The notes: generated by a model not told the origin, from the sequence alone. 64,000 bases of DNA from Bog-257 sp963805985 (GCA_963805985.1 CAWDWG010000008.1:434001-498000), one strand, 5' to 3'; positions 1 to 8,342 are shown, counted from the stretch's first letter. Program-made: numbers and translations.

Positions 1-843
1 GTAGGGAGTGGCCCGCGCCCAGTTGCCGTTCTGGTAGCGGTTTCCGTTGGCGTAGATGTTGCTGCGCGAAACATACACGTTGCGGTTGTAGACGACCGTG
101 CCGCCGTGCCAGCCACAACCCCAACTGTTCCAGCCCCAGCCACAGCAGCCGCCGCTCATGGCCGCGCCCACAGCCATGCCCACACCGAACGAGATGAGAC
201 CAGTGGCAACCATGGCGCCGGTACTGTATCCCGGCGGATAGTACGGCGTACCGTAGACGACCGTGGGATTATAGGTCGGCACGTAGACGACCTGGGGGCT
301 CGCCGGCTGAATCACAATGACCTGCTGACCACTCTGAGTTTCGGTGGTTACAGTTTGCTGCGACGTGGTTTTCAGGTTGCCGGCCGCTTTGGCCTGCTGA
401 CGCAATCTCTGCACCGACGCCATCACGTCGGCCTGCTGGTTGTAGAAAGCGCTGCCCAGCGCTGAAGTCCAGGACAGATTATTGGCCATGTTATCCAGCA
501 CAGAAGGGAACTGCGTCAGGGCTTGCACACTCGGATCCCATGGCTGCTTGTTTACGGCCTCGGCAAGTGCCGCGCCCTGCAAGCCCTGGTTATCCTTCAA
601 CCACTGGTCGGCTTCTACAGCTTCGTTGGGGAAAGTAGAAGCCGCGAGTACCTGTGCCACCAGGGCGTCTGGGTAAAGGGCGATAGGCGCGACCAGCGCG
701 TCAATTTGGCTGGCCGTCAAATTTGCAGGTGGCGCCTCTTGCGGGAGATACATGCCAGCGGTCGGCGTGGCACTCGCCGGCGAAGTTGCAAGGATGATTC
801 CCCAACTCACGATCACGGCGAGGAACTGCTTCATGCGAACCAT
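1..843 (-). CDS. DUF3300 domain secreted protein, C-terminus cut by window edge
   Basis: The frame opens at ATG 843 (or ATG 834) on the minus strand and runs off the left edge with no stop, so the C-terminus is missing. Residues 5-21 form a signal peptide (LAVIVSWGIILATSPASA, cleaved after an Ala). The next about 100 residues carry the DUF3300 signature DALVAPIALYPDALVAQ followed by a Gln/Trp-rich helical segment. The tail seen here is rich in Gly, Trp, Tyr and Asn (SGGCCGWGWNSWGCGW). DUF3300 proteins are exported and have no established function. A GGAG lies 9 nt before ATG 843. A 15-bp palindrome about 170 bp upstream may be an operator. Family assignment is firm; role is unknown. Confidence 0.85.
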   Translation of the reverse strand, partial: MVRMKQFLAVIVSWGIILATSPASATPTAGMYLPQEAPPANLTASQIDALVAPIALYPDALVAQVLAASTFPNEAVEADQWLKDNQGLQGAALAEAVNKQPWDPSVQALTQFPSVLDNMANNLSWTSALGSAFYNQQADVMASVQRLRQQAKAAGNLKTTSQQTVTTETQSGQQVIVIQPASPQVVYVPTYNPTVVYGTPYYPPGYSTGAMVATGLISFGVGMAVGAAMSGGCCGWGWNSWGCGWHGGTVVYNRNVYVSRSNIYANGNRYQNGNWARATPY

Positions 844-1256
844 GATGCGCTGCTCCAATCTCTGGCGGCGAGATTTGTTCGAAGCCGCCTCTACAACCTA
901 GTGGCACGCCTGCACTCCACGTTGAGTAACTAGTCCAGCGAAAAGGGAAGTGGCCGGCCGGCAACTCGACTTTGCCAACCGAGGTCTTTGGCGTTGCTAT
1001 GTATGTTGAAACCACTACATTGTAGTGATCGAACCACGGTTTGGGAAAGCTATTGTTAGCCGAACTGACCGATCACCGTGTTCTCCGGCGAGCTGAGATC
1101 GCTCAGATGCCCGACGCGATCGCTAAGCGGGGTCACCAGTTGCGTTCTCGCGAGTTCAGCATTTCCGCAGCTGCTCGCTTGCTTGTATAATCGGGTGGCT
1201 GGTAATCCCGCGCGTGGCATGGAAAGCGGTGGATGCCAGCGCCTCCCTGATCTCGT
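844..1256. other. Gene-free stretch between DUF3300 gene and tRNA-Ala
   Basis: About 410 bp without a supported coding frame. It should hold the promoter of the DUF3300 gene and that of tRNA-Ala. The only structured element I see is the palindrome at 1013-1027. Short open frames here have no ribosome binding site and no recognisable protein sequence. Confidence 0.6.
1013..1027. promoter_or_regulatory. Perfect 7-1-7 palindrome, possible BlaI/MecI/CopY-type operator
   Basis: CACTACATTGTAGTG is a perfect inverted repeat with 7-bp arms around one central base. The half-site TGTAGT resembles operators of BlaI/MecI/CopY winged-helix repressors, which share a TACA/TGTA core. It lies about 170 bp before the DUF3300 start. 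A close relative with the same half-site is at 60251-60269. The regulator is not identified. Confidence 0.45.
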
Positions 1257-1332
1257 GGGGCTATAGCTCAGCTGGGAGAGCGCATCGTTCGCAACGATGA
1301 GGTCGTCGGTTCGATCCCGACTAGCTCCACCA
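1257..1332 (+). tRNA. tRNA-Ala (anticodon CGC)
   Basis: A full 76-nt cloverleaf including an encoded CCA end. The acceptor stem is GGGGCTA paired with TAGCTCC and contains the G3:U70 wobble that identifies alanine tRNAs. The anticodon arm is CATCG-TTCGCAA-CGATG, giving anticodon CGC that reads GCG. The T-arm contains GGTTCGATCCC. A7:U66 closes the acceptor stem and A73 precedes CCA. Confidence 0.97.
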
Positions 1333-1446
1333 AAATAAGTATCCTAATTTGCAATAGCTTACAAATTGTTACTTGGTTCTTTATCAACTTTGTGTCAAGT
1401 TGCGGTGTGACTCCTTGCCACCGAGCTTAATGTGACTGGGTAGATC

Positions 1447-1470
1447 CGAAGGGCTTTACCTTTCCCTTCG
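1447..1470. other. 7-bp hairpin downstream of the tRNA
   Basis: CGAAGGG and CCCTTCG form a perfect inverted repeat with a 10-nt loop. It sits between the tRNA and the flavoprotein gene. No T-tract follows, so it is not a convincing intrinsic terminator. It could be an RNA structure in the flavoprotein leader. Confidence 0.35.
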
Positions 1471-1534
1471 ACACTCCGCCGATTGCGATTTTTACCCGTC
1501 ACAGGTCTAATCGGGACGAATCCCACCGCTGCAA

Positions 1535-2770
1535 TTGCGTGATTGGTCGGGACGGCTGGCGCGCGTGATTGGAAATTCCCAACAGCACTGCTTCGACGTA
1601 GTGGTGATAGGCGCGGGTGCTGCCGGACTCATGTGCGCGATCGAGGCAGGCCGTCGCGGGCGGCGTGTGGCGTTGCTCGAGCGCGCCGAGCGGGTGGGCA
1701 AGAAAATTCTGATTTCCGGCGGTGGGCGCTGCAACTTCACCAACCTGCATTGCCGTCCAGAAAACTTTATCTCTGCCAATCCTCACTTTGCCCGATCAGC
1801 ACTGGCGCGTTACACACCTGCTGATTTCATCGCACTGGTAGAAAGACATGGTATCGCTTACCACGAAAAGACTCTGGGGCAACTCTTTTGCGATGGCTCG
1901 GCGGAGCAGATCACGGCCATGCTGCTGCGTGAATGTGCCGACGCGAATGTCACGATCTTCCTGCGAGCAAACATCCGGGAAATAAAACGTACGGATCGAC
2001 TCGACAGCCGCAAGCTGAGCGAATTTATTGTGCTGACCGATGACACCAAGTTTTCGACTGGGTCGTTGGTTGTTGCCAGTGGTGGCTTGTCAATCCCGAA
2101 AATGGGTGCCAGCGGCTTTGGATACGACATGGCTCGCCGGTTTGGTGTGCCTGTCTGCCCGTGTCGTCCCGCCCTTGTGCCGCTCGTTTTGGAGGGTGAG
2201 GAGCGAGCGAACTTCTGTGAGTTAGCCGGCGTTTCCGCCGACGTGGTGGTGTCAGTGGGCAAGCGCAGTTTCCGCGAGAAGCTGTTACTGACGCATCGCG
2301 GATTGAGCGGACCGGCCATACTTCAGATATCGTCGTACTGGAACGGCGTCGAGCCTGTCGTGGTGGATTGGGCTCCGGGGCACGATCTTCTCTCGGGTTT
2401 GCGCAGGCCGGATAGCCGCCGCGATCTGGCCGCCGCGAAGGCGGCGCTGCGGGCAAAGCTGCCTGCCCGGTTGTCGGAGCGGTTGCTCGACTCCGTCCAG
2501 TCGCTGGCGTGGAGCAAGCACGCGCTGGAGCAGTTGGAGCGTCGATTCCATGCGTGGACATTCGCGCCCGTTGGGACCGAAGGCTACGACAAGGCCGAAG
2601 TTACGGCGGGAGGCGTCAGCACGGATGCGCTCTCAGCGAAGACGATGGAATGTCGTGATGTGCCGGGACTGTATTTCATCGGCGAGGTGGTTGACGTAAC
2701 CGGCCAACTGGGTGGATTCAACTTCCAGTGGGCATGGGCCTCAGGCGCAGCAGCGGGACGGGCCGTATGA
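1535..2770 (+). CDS. HI0933-family FAD-dependent oxidoreductase (YhiN-like)
   Basis: A flavoprotein of the HI0933/YhiN family, usual length about 400 residues. It opens with a Rossmann FAD motif (VVVIGAGAAGLMCAIEAG, about residues 22-39), followed by the family motif KKILISGGGRCNFTN and, near the end, the second FAD contact GLYFIGEVVDVTGQLGGFNFQ. The substrate is not established for this family. The longest frame begins at TTG 1535; an in-frame GTG at 1565 just before the Rossmann strand is equally plausible. It stands alone between the tRNA and the EF-P-like gene. Confidence 0.88.
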   Translation: MRDWSGRLARVIGNSQQHCFDVVVIGAGAAGLMCAIEAGRRGRRVALLERAERVGKKILISGGGRCNFTNLHCRPENFISANPHFARSALARYTPADFIALVERHGIAYHEKTLGQLFCDGSAEQITAMLLRECADANVTIFLRANIREIKRTDRLDSRKLSEFIVLTDDTKFSTGSLVVASGGLSIPKMGASGFGYDMARRFGVPVCPCRPALVPLVLEGEERANFCELAGVSADVVVSVGKRSFREKLLLTHRGLSGPAILQISSYWNGVEPVVVDWAPGHDLLSGLRRPDSRRDLAAAKAALRAKLPARLSERLLDSVQSLAWSKHALEQLERRFHAWTFAPVGTEGYDKAEVTAGGVSTDALSAKTMECRDVPGLYFIGEVVDVTGQLGGFNFQWAWASGAAAGRAV

Positions 2771-2880
2771 CCGGCAGATGTTGTTACAGTGTTGGGAGTG
2801 CCGGATGGCAGTGCTGATATCTTCAGGGTAATCGCGTAAGGCACGCTGCACTAACTTACGAATTATTGTTCGAGGGAACC

Positions 2881-3438
2881 ATGGCTGCATTGATCGATGC
2901 CATCGACGTAAAGCGCAAAATGTTTATCGAAATTGAAAATGTTCCGTTCTATTGTTTGGAATCGGAAACTTCCACCCCGACCGCTCGCGGCGGCCAAACT
3001 CTCGTCCGCCTCAAGATGAGGAACATGCTGACTCGTGCGGTATTCGACAAGACCTTCAAAGCCAGCGACAAGTTCAGGGAGCCTGATCTACAGACAGTCG
3101 ATGCATCGTACCTCTACAGCGACGCTGATGGTTCTTACTTCCTGGACCAGGAGAGTTTCGAAACGCTTTCACTCAACGGCGATTTGGTCGGAGAGGCGTT
3201 AGATTTCCTTCTGGAAGGAACCATCGTCCGGATCGACAAGTTCAACGGCACTCCGATTGGGATGGAGGTGCCGGCTCAAGTGGAGCTGACCGTCACATCG
3301 ACGGAACTGGCGGGCGGCAACGCTAACAAGATGGCTGTTGTCGAAACTGGCATTGAGGTCCGTGTTCCCGCGTTCATAAAAGAAGGTGAAAAGATCAAGA
3401 TCAATACGGAAACGCGGGACTTCGCTGGTAGGGCCTGA
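2881..3438 (+). CDS. Elongation factor P family protein with arginine loop (EfpL/YeiP-like signature)
   Basis: EF-P binds the ribosome between P and E sites and helps peptide bond formation at polyproline. The three beta-barrel domains are present: KOW-like N-domain (about 1-65), OB domain (66-128) and C-terminal OB domain (129-186, ending VPAFIKEGEKIKINTETRDF). The loop that normally carries a modified Lys (or a rhamnosylated Arg) reads PTARGGQ with Arg36 at its tip, which matches the PTARG loop of YeiP/EfpL rather than the usual PGKG loop. ATG 2881 is chosen because CGAGGG precedes it by 5 nt; a TTG at 2866 is in frame. No modification enzyme is seen nearby. Whether it is the only EF-P of the cell cannot be judged here. 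Confidence 0.9.
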   Translation: MAALIDAIDVKRKMFIEIENVPFYCLESETSTPTARGGQTLVRLKMRNMLTRAVFDKTFKASDKFREPDLQTVDASYLYSDADGSYFLDQESFETLSLNGDLVGEALDFLLEGTIVRIDKFNGTPIGMEVPAQVELTVTSTELAGGNANKMAVVETGIEVRVPAFIKEGEKIKINTETRDFAGRA

Positions 3439-3471
3439 TCGATTCTGTAACCAACCCCCTATCAGCCAGGC

Positions 3472-3495
3472 GGCGGATGGCGTACGGCGTACGGC
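3472..3495. repeat. Degenerate heptanucleotide array GGCGTAC
   Basis: GGCGGAT-GGCGTAC-GGCGTAC-GGCTGAA: two perfect 7-bp units flanked by two degenerate ones, in the gap between the EF-P-like gene and the convergent secreted protein. It resembles the other heptamer arrays of this window (33336-33490, 36191-36330, 40924-40944) in unit length but not in sequence. Confidence 0.55.
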
Positions 3496-3534
3496 TGAAG
3501 GTTAATCGTGGCTGACGCCAGCGAACGGTTGCCT

Positions 3535-4074
3535 CTACTTTTCCGCTCTGACCGCTAACGTTCCAAGCGCGCAGCGACCAGTTACCGGCGCATAGGTCAT
3601 CTGGTCCCCGCGCGTGCCGGTCAGGATCTTCCCGGCAACATCGACACTGCCTCCTCCCGCGAGCGTTCCATCCGGCTGGAGTGCCAACGAAAAAGCGCCA
3701 GCTTCGTTTTGTACATGGATCGTGATGCGACCTGCCGCATTCTCCACCACGTACCGCTCGGCCGCGTGAGCGCGTCCGCATTCGAGCGTCGCCAGATCGC
3801 CTTCGAAATCGATGTTCAGGCCTCCCTGGCTGCCATAGCTTCCATACAGGCGCAGCCCCACTGGGATCGTGTCTCCCTTGTTCGCAGCGGAACCGGTCAA
3901 TTGCGAAATCGCCGCGGAGAGCTTGGTTACAGGAGTGCCCGTCAGGGTTGCGACATTGCAGCGCTCCGTTTTCGCGACCATCGGGACCGACGGCCGCGGC
4001 TTTGCATAACTTGTGTCCGAACTCATGTTGGCCGTCGTCGTGGTCGCGGTGTATTCCATCCCGTTGCGATGCAC
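3535..4074 (-). CDS. C-terminal module of a secreted two-module protein, separated by one in-frame stop
   Basis: Read alone this frame starts at GTG 4074 and gives 179 residues with no signal peptide and no clear ribosome binding site. It lies in the same reading frame as the upstream gene (4087-5418), only 12 nt after that gene's TAA. The frame between them is open (codons SADQ follow the stop directly). Residues about 75-150 (LRLYGSYGSQGG..., ATLECG, LALQPDGTLAGGGSVDVAGK) repeat the C-terminal module of the upstream product (LRLSGNFSGSGFG, ATVYCG, LTLRPDGKLVGPGPVQIAG). The simplest reading is one ancestral protein of about 630 residues interrupted by a nonsense change. Readthrough, reinitiation at GTG or a sequencing error are alternatives. 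Confidence 0.6.
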   Translation of the reverse strand: MHRNGMEYTATTTTANMSSDTSYAKPRPSVPMVAKTERCNVATLTGTPVTKLSAAISQLTGSAANKGDTIPVGLRLYGSYGSQGGLNIDFEGDLATLECGRAHAAERYVVENAAGRITIHVQNEAGAFSLALQPDGTLAGGGSVDVAGKILTGTRGDQMTYAPVTGRCALGTLAVRAEK

Positions 4075-4086
4075 TTGGTCGGCTGA

Positions 4087-5418
4087 TTACTGCGAAGCCT
4101 CGGAGGCGCTGATCTGCTTCTCCTGCGTCGTGGTCGGCGAGCGAACCTCGTAGGCGGATGCGCTCGGGCCGGTCGGGCCGCCACCACCGCCTCCGCCAGC
4201 CGGAACCAGTCCGGCGATTTGCACCGGCCCGGGCCCGACCAACTTTCCGTCCGGCCTGAGAGTGAGGGTGAGTGGTTTCGGGCTTGTTCCTACACTGACA
4301 GCGATCTGAGAGCCGCGCTCCACCTTATAAGCCGCAGGTTGCGGCTGAAGAGAACCGCAGTAGACGGTTGCGACCTTGTCATCGAAGGAGATTCCAAACC
4401 CGCTGCCTGAGAAGTTTCCGCTCAGGCGCAATCCGGGAGGCGGTGCCGTCATTTTGTCGAGGCCACTCACTAATCCGCCGGTGAGTTCGTCGAGGCCTGT
4501 CTTCAATCCTTTGCCAAGACATTCCGTCTCGCTGCGTCCTGACTCCAGGCATCGCCGCGTGGCAACGCTTCCGGCGTCCTGTGGCATGTTCGCCTCAGCC
4601 TGGGCAGCTTGGGCCGCCTGGGTATCGGACTGAACCTGCTGAAGCGCTTTTCGCTTTTCCTGCTCAACCGCGGCTTGATATCTCGAGTCGTTTCCGCCCA
4701 CGATGTGAGCAAACTGCGCCTGAATGTTTGGCGAGAGGAACGTCGTCCACACGGGAATGCCTTCAAACCCGAACTTCGGATCCGAGCGGCTGTAGCGATA
4801 GGGATTGGTCGCCGGATTGAATTGCTCACCGGGAAGTTTCTGCGCCGCGCCTTGGGCAAGCACGCCGGAAATCCTGGTGTAGTCATTCACAAGCTTTTGT
4901 TCATCAGGCGTAAAGCCGCTCGCTCCATGTTGTCCAGCCAGGACGGTAATGATCTCGCTCAGCTGATAGAAGGCGCCGATCGCCCGCCGCACATTCTCCG
5001 CCGGTTTGCCGATGTTCATGCCTTGTATCACTCGGTAGGCGCTGGGAAATTCGGCGATATACGATGGACTGAAGGGAACTCCCGCCTTGCACTGTTTGAG
5101 CTGGGTCGCCGCTTCCGCTCGAGGCTTGGGAACCTGGGTGAGGAACTTTCCGTTCTGCTCGGCCCTGACGAAGCAGTATTCCTGGCCCTGTTGCCGTTGG
5201 CACTGAAACACCGTGATGATGAGCCCACCCGGACATTGATAAGGCGTGTTAACTTGCAAGTCCTGAACTTGCTGCGCAGCCGCCGTCGCCGCCATGAAAA
5301 TCATGAACAGTGCCGTGACGAAGACCAGTCGCCGGATCTTGGGGACAGCTACTGGTCGTGCGGAAGCCCGCGTCTTCGTATTGCTATGAGGGAAGCTCTG
5401 TGTGGGGATCCCGAGCAT
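4087..5418 (-). CDS. Secreted protein of unknown function, N-terminal part of a split two-module protein
   Basis: 443 residues. After a basic N-terminal extension containing PVAVPKIRR, residues about 29-48 form an export signal (LVFVTALFMIFMAATAAAQ). A conserved-looking N-terminal region with paired Cys (PYQCPGG, FQCQRQQGQEYCF) follows, then a helical QAAQAAQAEA segment, then a beta-rich module ending in LTLRPDGKLVGPGPVQIAG and a poly-Gly run. The gene ends in TAA at 4087-4089, after which the frame stays open into the next module. GGAGG and AAGG precede ATG 5418. I recognise no functional family. The same PVAVPK leader occurs on the GloVer protein at 8425-11517. Confidence 0.75.
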   Translation of the reverse strand: MLGIPTQSFPHSNTKTRASARPVAVPKIRRLVFVTALFMIFMAATAAAQQVQDLQVNTPYQCPGGLIITVFQCQRQQGQEYCFVRAEQNGKFLTQVPKPRAEAATQLKQCKAGVPFSPSYIAEFPSAYRVIQGMNIGKPAENVRRAIGAFYQLSEIITVLAGQHGASGFTPDEQKLVNDYTRISGVLAQGAAQKLPGEQFNPATNPYRYSRSDPKFGFEGIPVWTTFLSPNIQAQFAHIVGGNDSRYQAAVEQEKRKALQQVQSDTQAAQAAQAEANMPQDAGSVATRRCLESGRSETECLGKGLKTGLDELTGGLVSGLDKMTAPPPGLRLSGNFSGSGFGISFDDKVATVYCGSLQPQPAAYKVERGSQIAVSVGTSPKPLTLTLRPDGKLVGPGPVQIAGLVPAGGGGGGGPTGPSASAYEVRSPTTTQEKQISASEASQ

Positions 5419-5630
5419 GAGACCTTGCCTCCATCGCCGAGTTAGCTTTCGATTTACATTGCGTCAACCGGCTTCAAGAACCGTCAGGGATCGGGCAATT
5501 TTGTAATGGCATCCTGAATTCGCGGCGAATCGCTTTCCGATCCACCAACCATGACTTCCTAACAATACCCACCATCGTCTGATAGATTTGTCTGCTTGTA
5601 CCCGGTGGAATGCGCGTTGTGGAGGTGCTC

Positions 5631-6278
5631 ATGGAGAAGAAACTTCACTCCCGACCTGACTTGTTGCTCCTCCTGTCTTTGCTGCTGGTCATCCTGTTGA
5701 ATCCGGTGATGGACCATGGTGACTGGCGCAGACCCGTGCTCGCAGCCCTCATCTTCATCCCAGTCATTTTGGCCACCGTCAGATTGTCGCAAATAAAAGT
5801 GTGGGTATGGCCGTCGGTTCTGTTGATGCTGGGCAGTCTCATCCTCGTGCTGGCGAGCAACATCCTTCGCAACCAGGCACTCAATGGAATTCGATGGGGA
5901 TTTCTGGCTGCATTCTTCGCACTCGCTGCCGTGGGACTTTTCTCCTATCTCAAGAACTCCCGGTCAATCACGTTGGCGCACCTCTTTACTGCCGTCAATA
6001 TTTATCTGTTGCTGGGGATGCTGTGGGCGGCGATCTATTGTGCGATAGATGCTTTTTATCCTGGTGCAATCCAGTTGGGAAGCCATCCAACCGACCGTCA
6101 AAGTGAACTGCTTTACTTCAGCCTGATAACGCTCTCGACGGTTGGCTATGGCGATGTAGTGCCGGTTGGTGGGGAGGCGCGTATGCTGGCGGCACTGGAG
6201 GGGATGACGGGAGTTCTCTACATCGCGATCACAGTGGCCATCTTAGTCAGCAGGTTCATGCACGAGCTTTCAGAGTAG
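5631..6278 (+). CDS. Potassium channel (ion channel 2 domain, TVGYGD filter)
   Basis: 215 residues with about six hydrophobic segments: four N-terminal helices (residues 11-24, 36-50, 58-77, 88-105), then a helix at 117-140, a pore loop and a final helix at 187-207. The canonical K+ selectivity filter TVGYGD is at 170-175. There is no cytoplasmic RCK domain; the protein stops soon after the last helix. ATG 5631 is chosen because GGAGGT precedes it by 4 nt; an earlier in-frame start at 5610 has no such site. It is divergent from the secreted protein at 4087-5418 and ends 1 nt from the next, convergent gene. Confidence 0.88.
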   Translation: MEKKLHSRPDLLLLLSLLLVILLNPVMDHGDWRRPVLAALIFIPVILATVRLSQIKVWVWPSVLLMLGSLILVLASNILRNQALNGIRWGFLAAFFALAAVGLFSYLKNSRSITLAHLFTAVNIYLLLGMLWAAIYCAIDAFYPGAIQLGSHPTDRQSELLYFSLITLSTVGYGDVVPVGGEARMLAALEGMTGVLYIAITVAILVSRFMHELSE

Positions 6279-6279
6279 T

Positions 6280-7608
6280 TCACGCCTCTTGTATCGGAAC
6301 TAGGAAGTTACTGTCGAGGACATATTCGTAGAGGTGTCCTCGCGGCGGCGCGAGACGTAACTGGCGAGCGGACACCCATCCCCCCGTGTCGTCCCATTCC
6401 CAGTCAGTCGCGGACATTTTCTGGATCGCTTCCTTAAGGTCCGCCGTGGTCATCGGGTACGCGTAGATGCGGACGTTTTGTGCGAGCAGGCGAGATAGAG
6501 CCTCAAGAAAGCCGCCCGCCAGTCTGCTGTAGCGATCTTCGAAGGCCCGGATCATAACCGATAGACCTACAACAACGCGCACCAGTTCCTGTGTGTATCG
6601 GTTCACAAAATCGATCATCGTGTAGAGTTCCTGTTCGCGAAATAGCAAGACGTCGCCGCCCCGCGAGCGAAGGGCGTCGATGCGGTGGAGTATGTCGGGG
6701 ACTTCGGGAATCGGCTCTGTCGGATTGGACGGCGCAAGTGTGAGGCAGAAAAATCCCCTCGGTGCGGCCTTCGCTTCGCCTAACTCTCCCTGAAGTTGCC
6801 GGATTCCCGAGGCCAGCATTCGTGTGTGGATTTCCGCGTGACTTGGATCCATATGCACGAAGTATCCCGGTGCGAGTACCACAGAATTTCTATGGAGGAC
6901 TTCCGTCGGCGGAACGGGCGAGCCGCTGGATGGGAAATAAACTGCTTGAGCGAAGCCTCTGCACACCAGGTGCACCAGAAGCGTGCGTTGGTCCCAACTC
7001 TCGAAAACGGGCCCATGCAGCTCCACATAATCAATTTCGAGCCGCCTCTCGACATCCTGCATCAGGTTCTCAAGAAAGTGTTCCTTCGCCTGCAATTGAT
7101 AACACGCAGCGTAAATCAAGTTCACGCCCAGGATGCCAATAGCCTCCTGCTGAAGCAGGTTGGCAGGGTCTCGCAGATTGATATGCAGCAGTATGTCGTT
7201 GGGCTGCCCACCGGGCTCCTGCTGAAAGCGCAGCCCCAGCCAGCCGTGAGGTTCATTTGTTCCGGCATAGTTTCGGGCGGAGACGGTATCGACAAAGGAA
7301 AAGAAACGAGTCTGTGACCCACGAGACTTATCCAGTTGATTGAGGAGTTGAGCCCACTCGCGATCCAGCATGGCTTCGAGGCGTTGCCTGGAGACGTAGC
7401 GCGAGCCGCCGCCATACAGGTCATCGCTGACCTCTTTGTCATAGGCAGAGATCGTCTTGGCAACGGTTCCGGAGGCCCCTCCCACAATAAGAAACCAGCG
7501 CGCGACCTCCTGACCGGCGCCGATTTCGGCAAAGGAGCCAAAAGCAGACTGATCCAGATTGAGAGTTAGGGCCTTGTGGTGAGAGTCAAGCTTTTCGATG
7601 GCTGCCAT
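6280..7608 (-). CDS. Conserved protein of unknown function with FAEIGAGQEV motif
   Basis: 442 residues, soluble, no signal peptide or membrane segment. The N-terminus carries SFAEIGAGQEVARWF (about residues 24-38), followed by conserved-looking blocks: SRYVSRQRLEAMLDREW, HGWLGLRFQ, PNDILLHINL and EAIGILGVNLIYAACY. I recall long bacterial homologues with the same FAEIGAGQEV start from Bacteroidota and cyanobacteria whose database names are unreliable and for which I know of no demonstrated function. Start ATG 7608 has no strong Shine-Dalgarno. It converges with the potassium channel gene. I assign no activity. Confidence 0.8.
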   Translation of the reverse strand: MAAIEKLDSHHKALTLNLDQSAFGSFAEIGAGQEVARWFLIVGGASGTVAKTISAYDKEVSDDLYGGGSRYVSRQRLEAMLDREWAQLLNQLDKSRGSQTRFFSFVDTVSARNYAGTNEPHGWLGLRFQQEPGGQPNDILLHINLRDPANLLQQEAIGILGVNLIYAACYQLQAKEHFLENLMQDVERRLEIDYVELHGPVFESWDQRTLLVHLVCRGFAQAVYFPSSGSPVPPTEVLHRNSVVLAPGYFVHMDPSHAEIHTRMLASGIRQLQGELGEAKAAPRGFFCLTLAPSNPTEPIPEVPDILHRIDALRSRGGDVLLFREQELYTMIDFVNRYTQELVRVVVGLSVMIRAFEDRYSRLAGGFLEALSRLLAQNVRIYAYPMTTADLKEAIQKMSATDWEWDDTGGWVSARQLRLAPPRGHLYEYVLDSNFLVPIQEA

Positions 7609-7928
7609 AGACCAGGATTAATCCGCCAGGAACATGAAGGTCCGACAATTGTACGACGATATTGATCGACAGCTCAGTACGACGCGCGGAAAGGCCGCTA
7701 TGATGCGCGGAAGGTACTTAGCCATTCTCTGCGATGTTCAATCGCGACGCCAGTCGCGCCGAAGCCGCGATCGTGACCGCACGCCAATTTCGTTCTGTAG
7801 ACAAAGGCGGGCTGTCGATTAGCTCAGACTCATCGAGCCAGTCTTGTGCCGAAAGGTTATATCCCCGCCCTGGGGTTTGGCACCTTAATATCGGATACAG
7901 TCGTATCATTTTCGCGAGGTACAGGAAT
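7609..7928. other. Divergent intergenic region
   Basis: About 320 bp between the start of the unknown protein (minus strand) and the NTF2-like gene (plus strand). It should contain both promoters. I see no strong palindrome or repeat. Short open frames here are not supported. Confidence 0.5.
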
Positions 7929-8342
7929 ATGAAGAAGGAACCGAATCTAGAGCAGTCCGTGCAGGAAGAACAAATCCGCGCGGCCTTGGACCAGCATTGG
8001 GAAGCCTCCGACGCCAACGACTTCGAAACCGAGCATCGCATCTATCACGAGGACGCGGTGCTGGAATACCCACAGTCGGGTGAGAGAATACGCGGCCGCC
8101 GCAACATCCAGATCACCCGCTCAATTCAGCCGAACAGGAAGCGCTTTACTGTCCGGCGAATCGTTGGAAGCGGTGACCTTTGGATCACCGAATTCATCCT
8201 GTCCTATGACGGCAAGCCATCCTACACCGTGAGCGTCATGGAGTTTAAGGGCCAGCAGGTTGCGCGTGAAACGCAATACTTTGCGGACCCTTTCGAAGCC
8301 AGCCCGGCTCGCGCTCAGTATGTGGAGCGGATGGACACCTGA
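7929..8342 (+). CDS. NTF2-like / SnoaL-fold protein
   Basis: 137 residues. The pattern of an N-terminal helix (EEQIRAALDQHWEASDANDF), a tyrosine-histidine-acid element (IYHEDAVLEYPQSG), an Arg-rich turn (RIRGRRNIQ) and a curved sheet ending in the ETQYFADPFEASPAR strand is typical of SnoaL/NTF2-like cone-fold proteins. Members act as small-molecule isomerases, hydrolases or binding proteins, so substrate cannot be inferred. ATG 7929 has GAGG 9 nt upstream; a longer in-frame frame from 7734 is not supported by any protein-like sequence. Gene ends one base before a strong hairpin. Confidence 0.75.
   Translation: MKKEPNLEQSVQEEQIRAALDQHWEASDANDFETEHRIYHEDAVLEYPQSGERIRGRRNIQITRSIQPNRKRFTVRRIVGSGDLWITEFILSYDGKPSYTVSVMEFKGQQVARETQYFADPFEASPARAQYVERMDT

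Noticed and set aside
4609..5445. 278-residue plus-strand frame across the secreted protein
   Set aside because: Composition is Arg/Leu-rich without motifs and it is antisense to a better supported gene with signal peptide and ribosome binding site.
7634..7822. 62-residue plus-strand frame in the divergent region
   Set aside because: Basic, low-information sequence without ribosome binding site.
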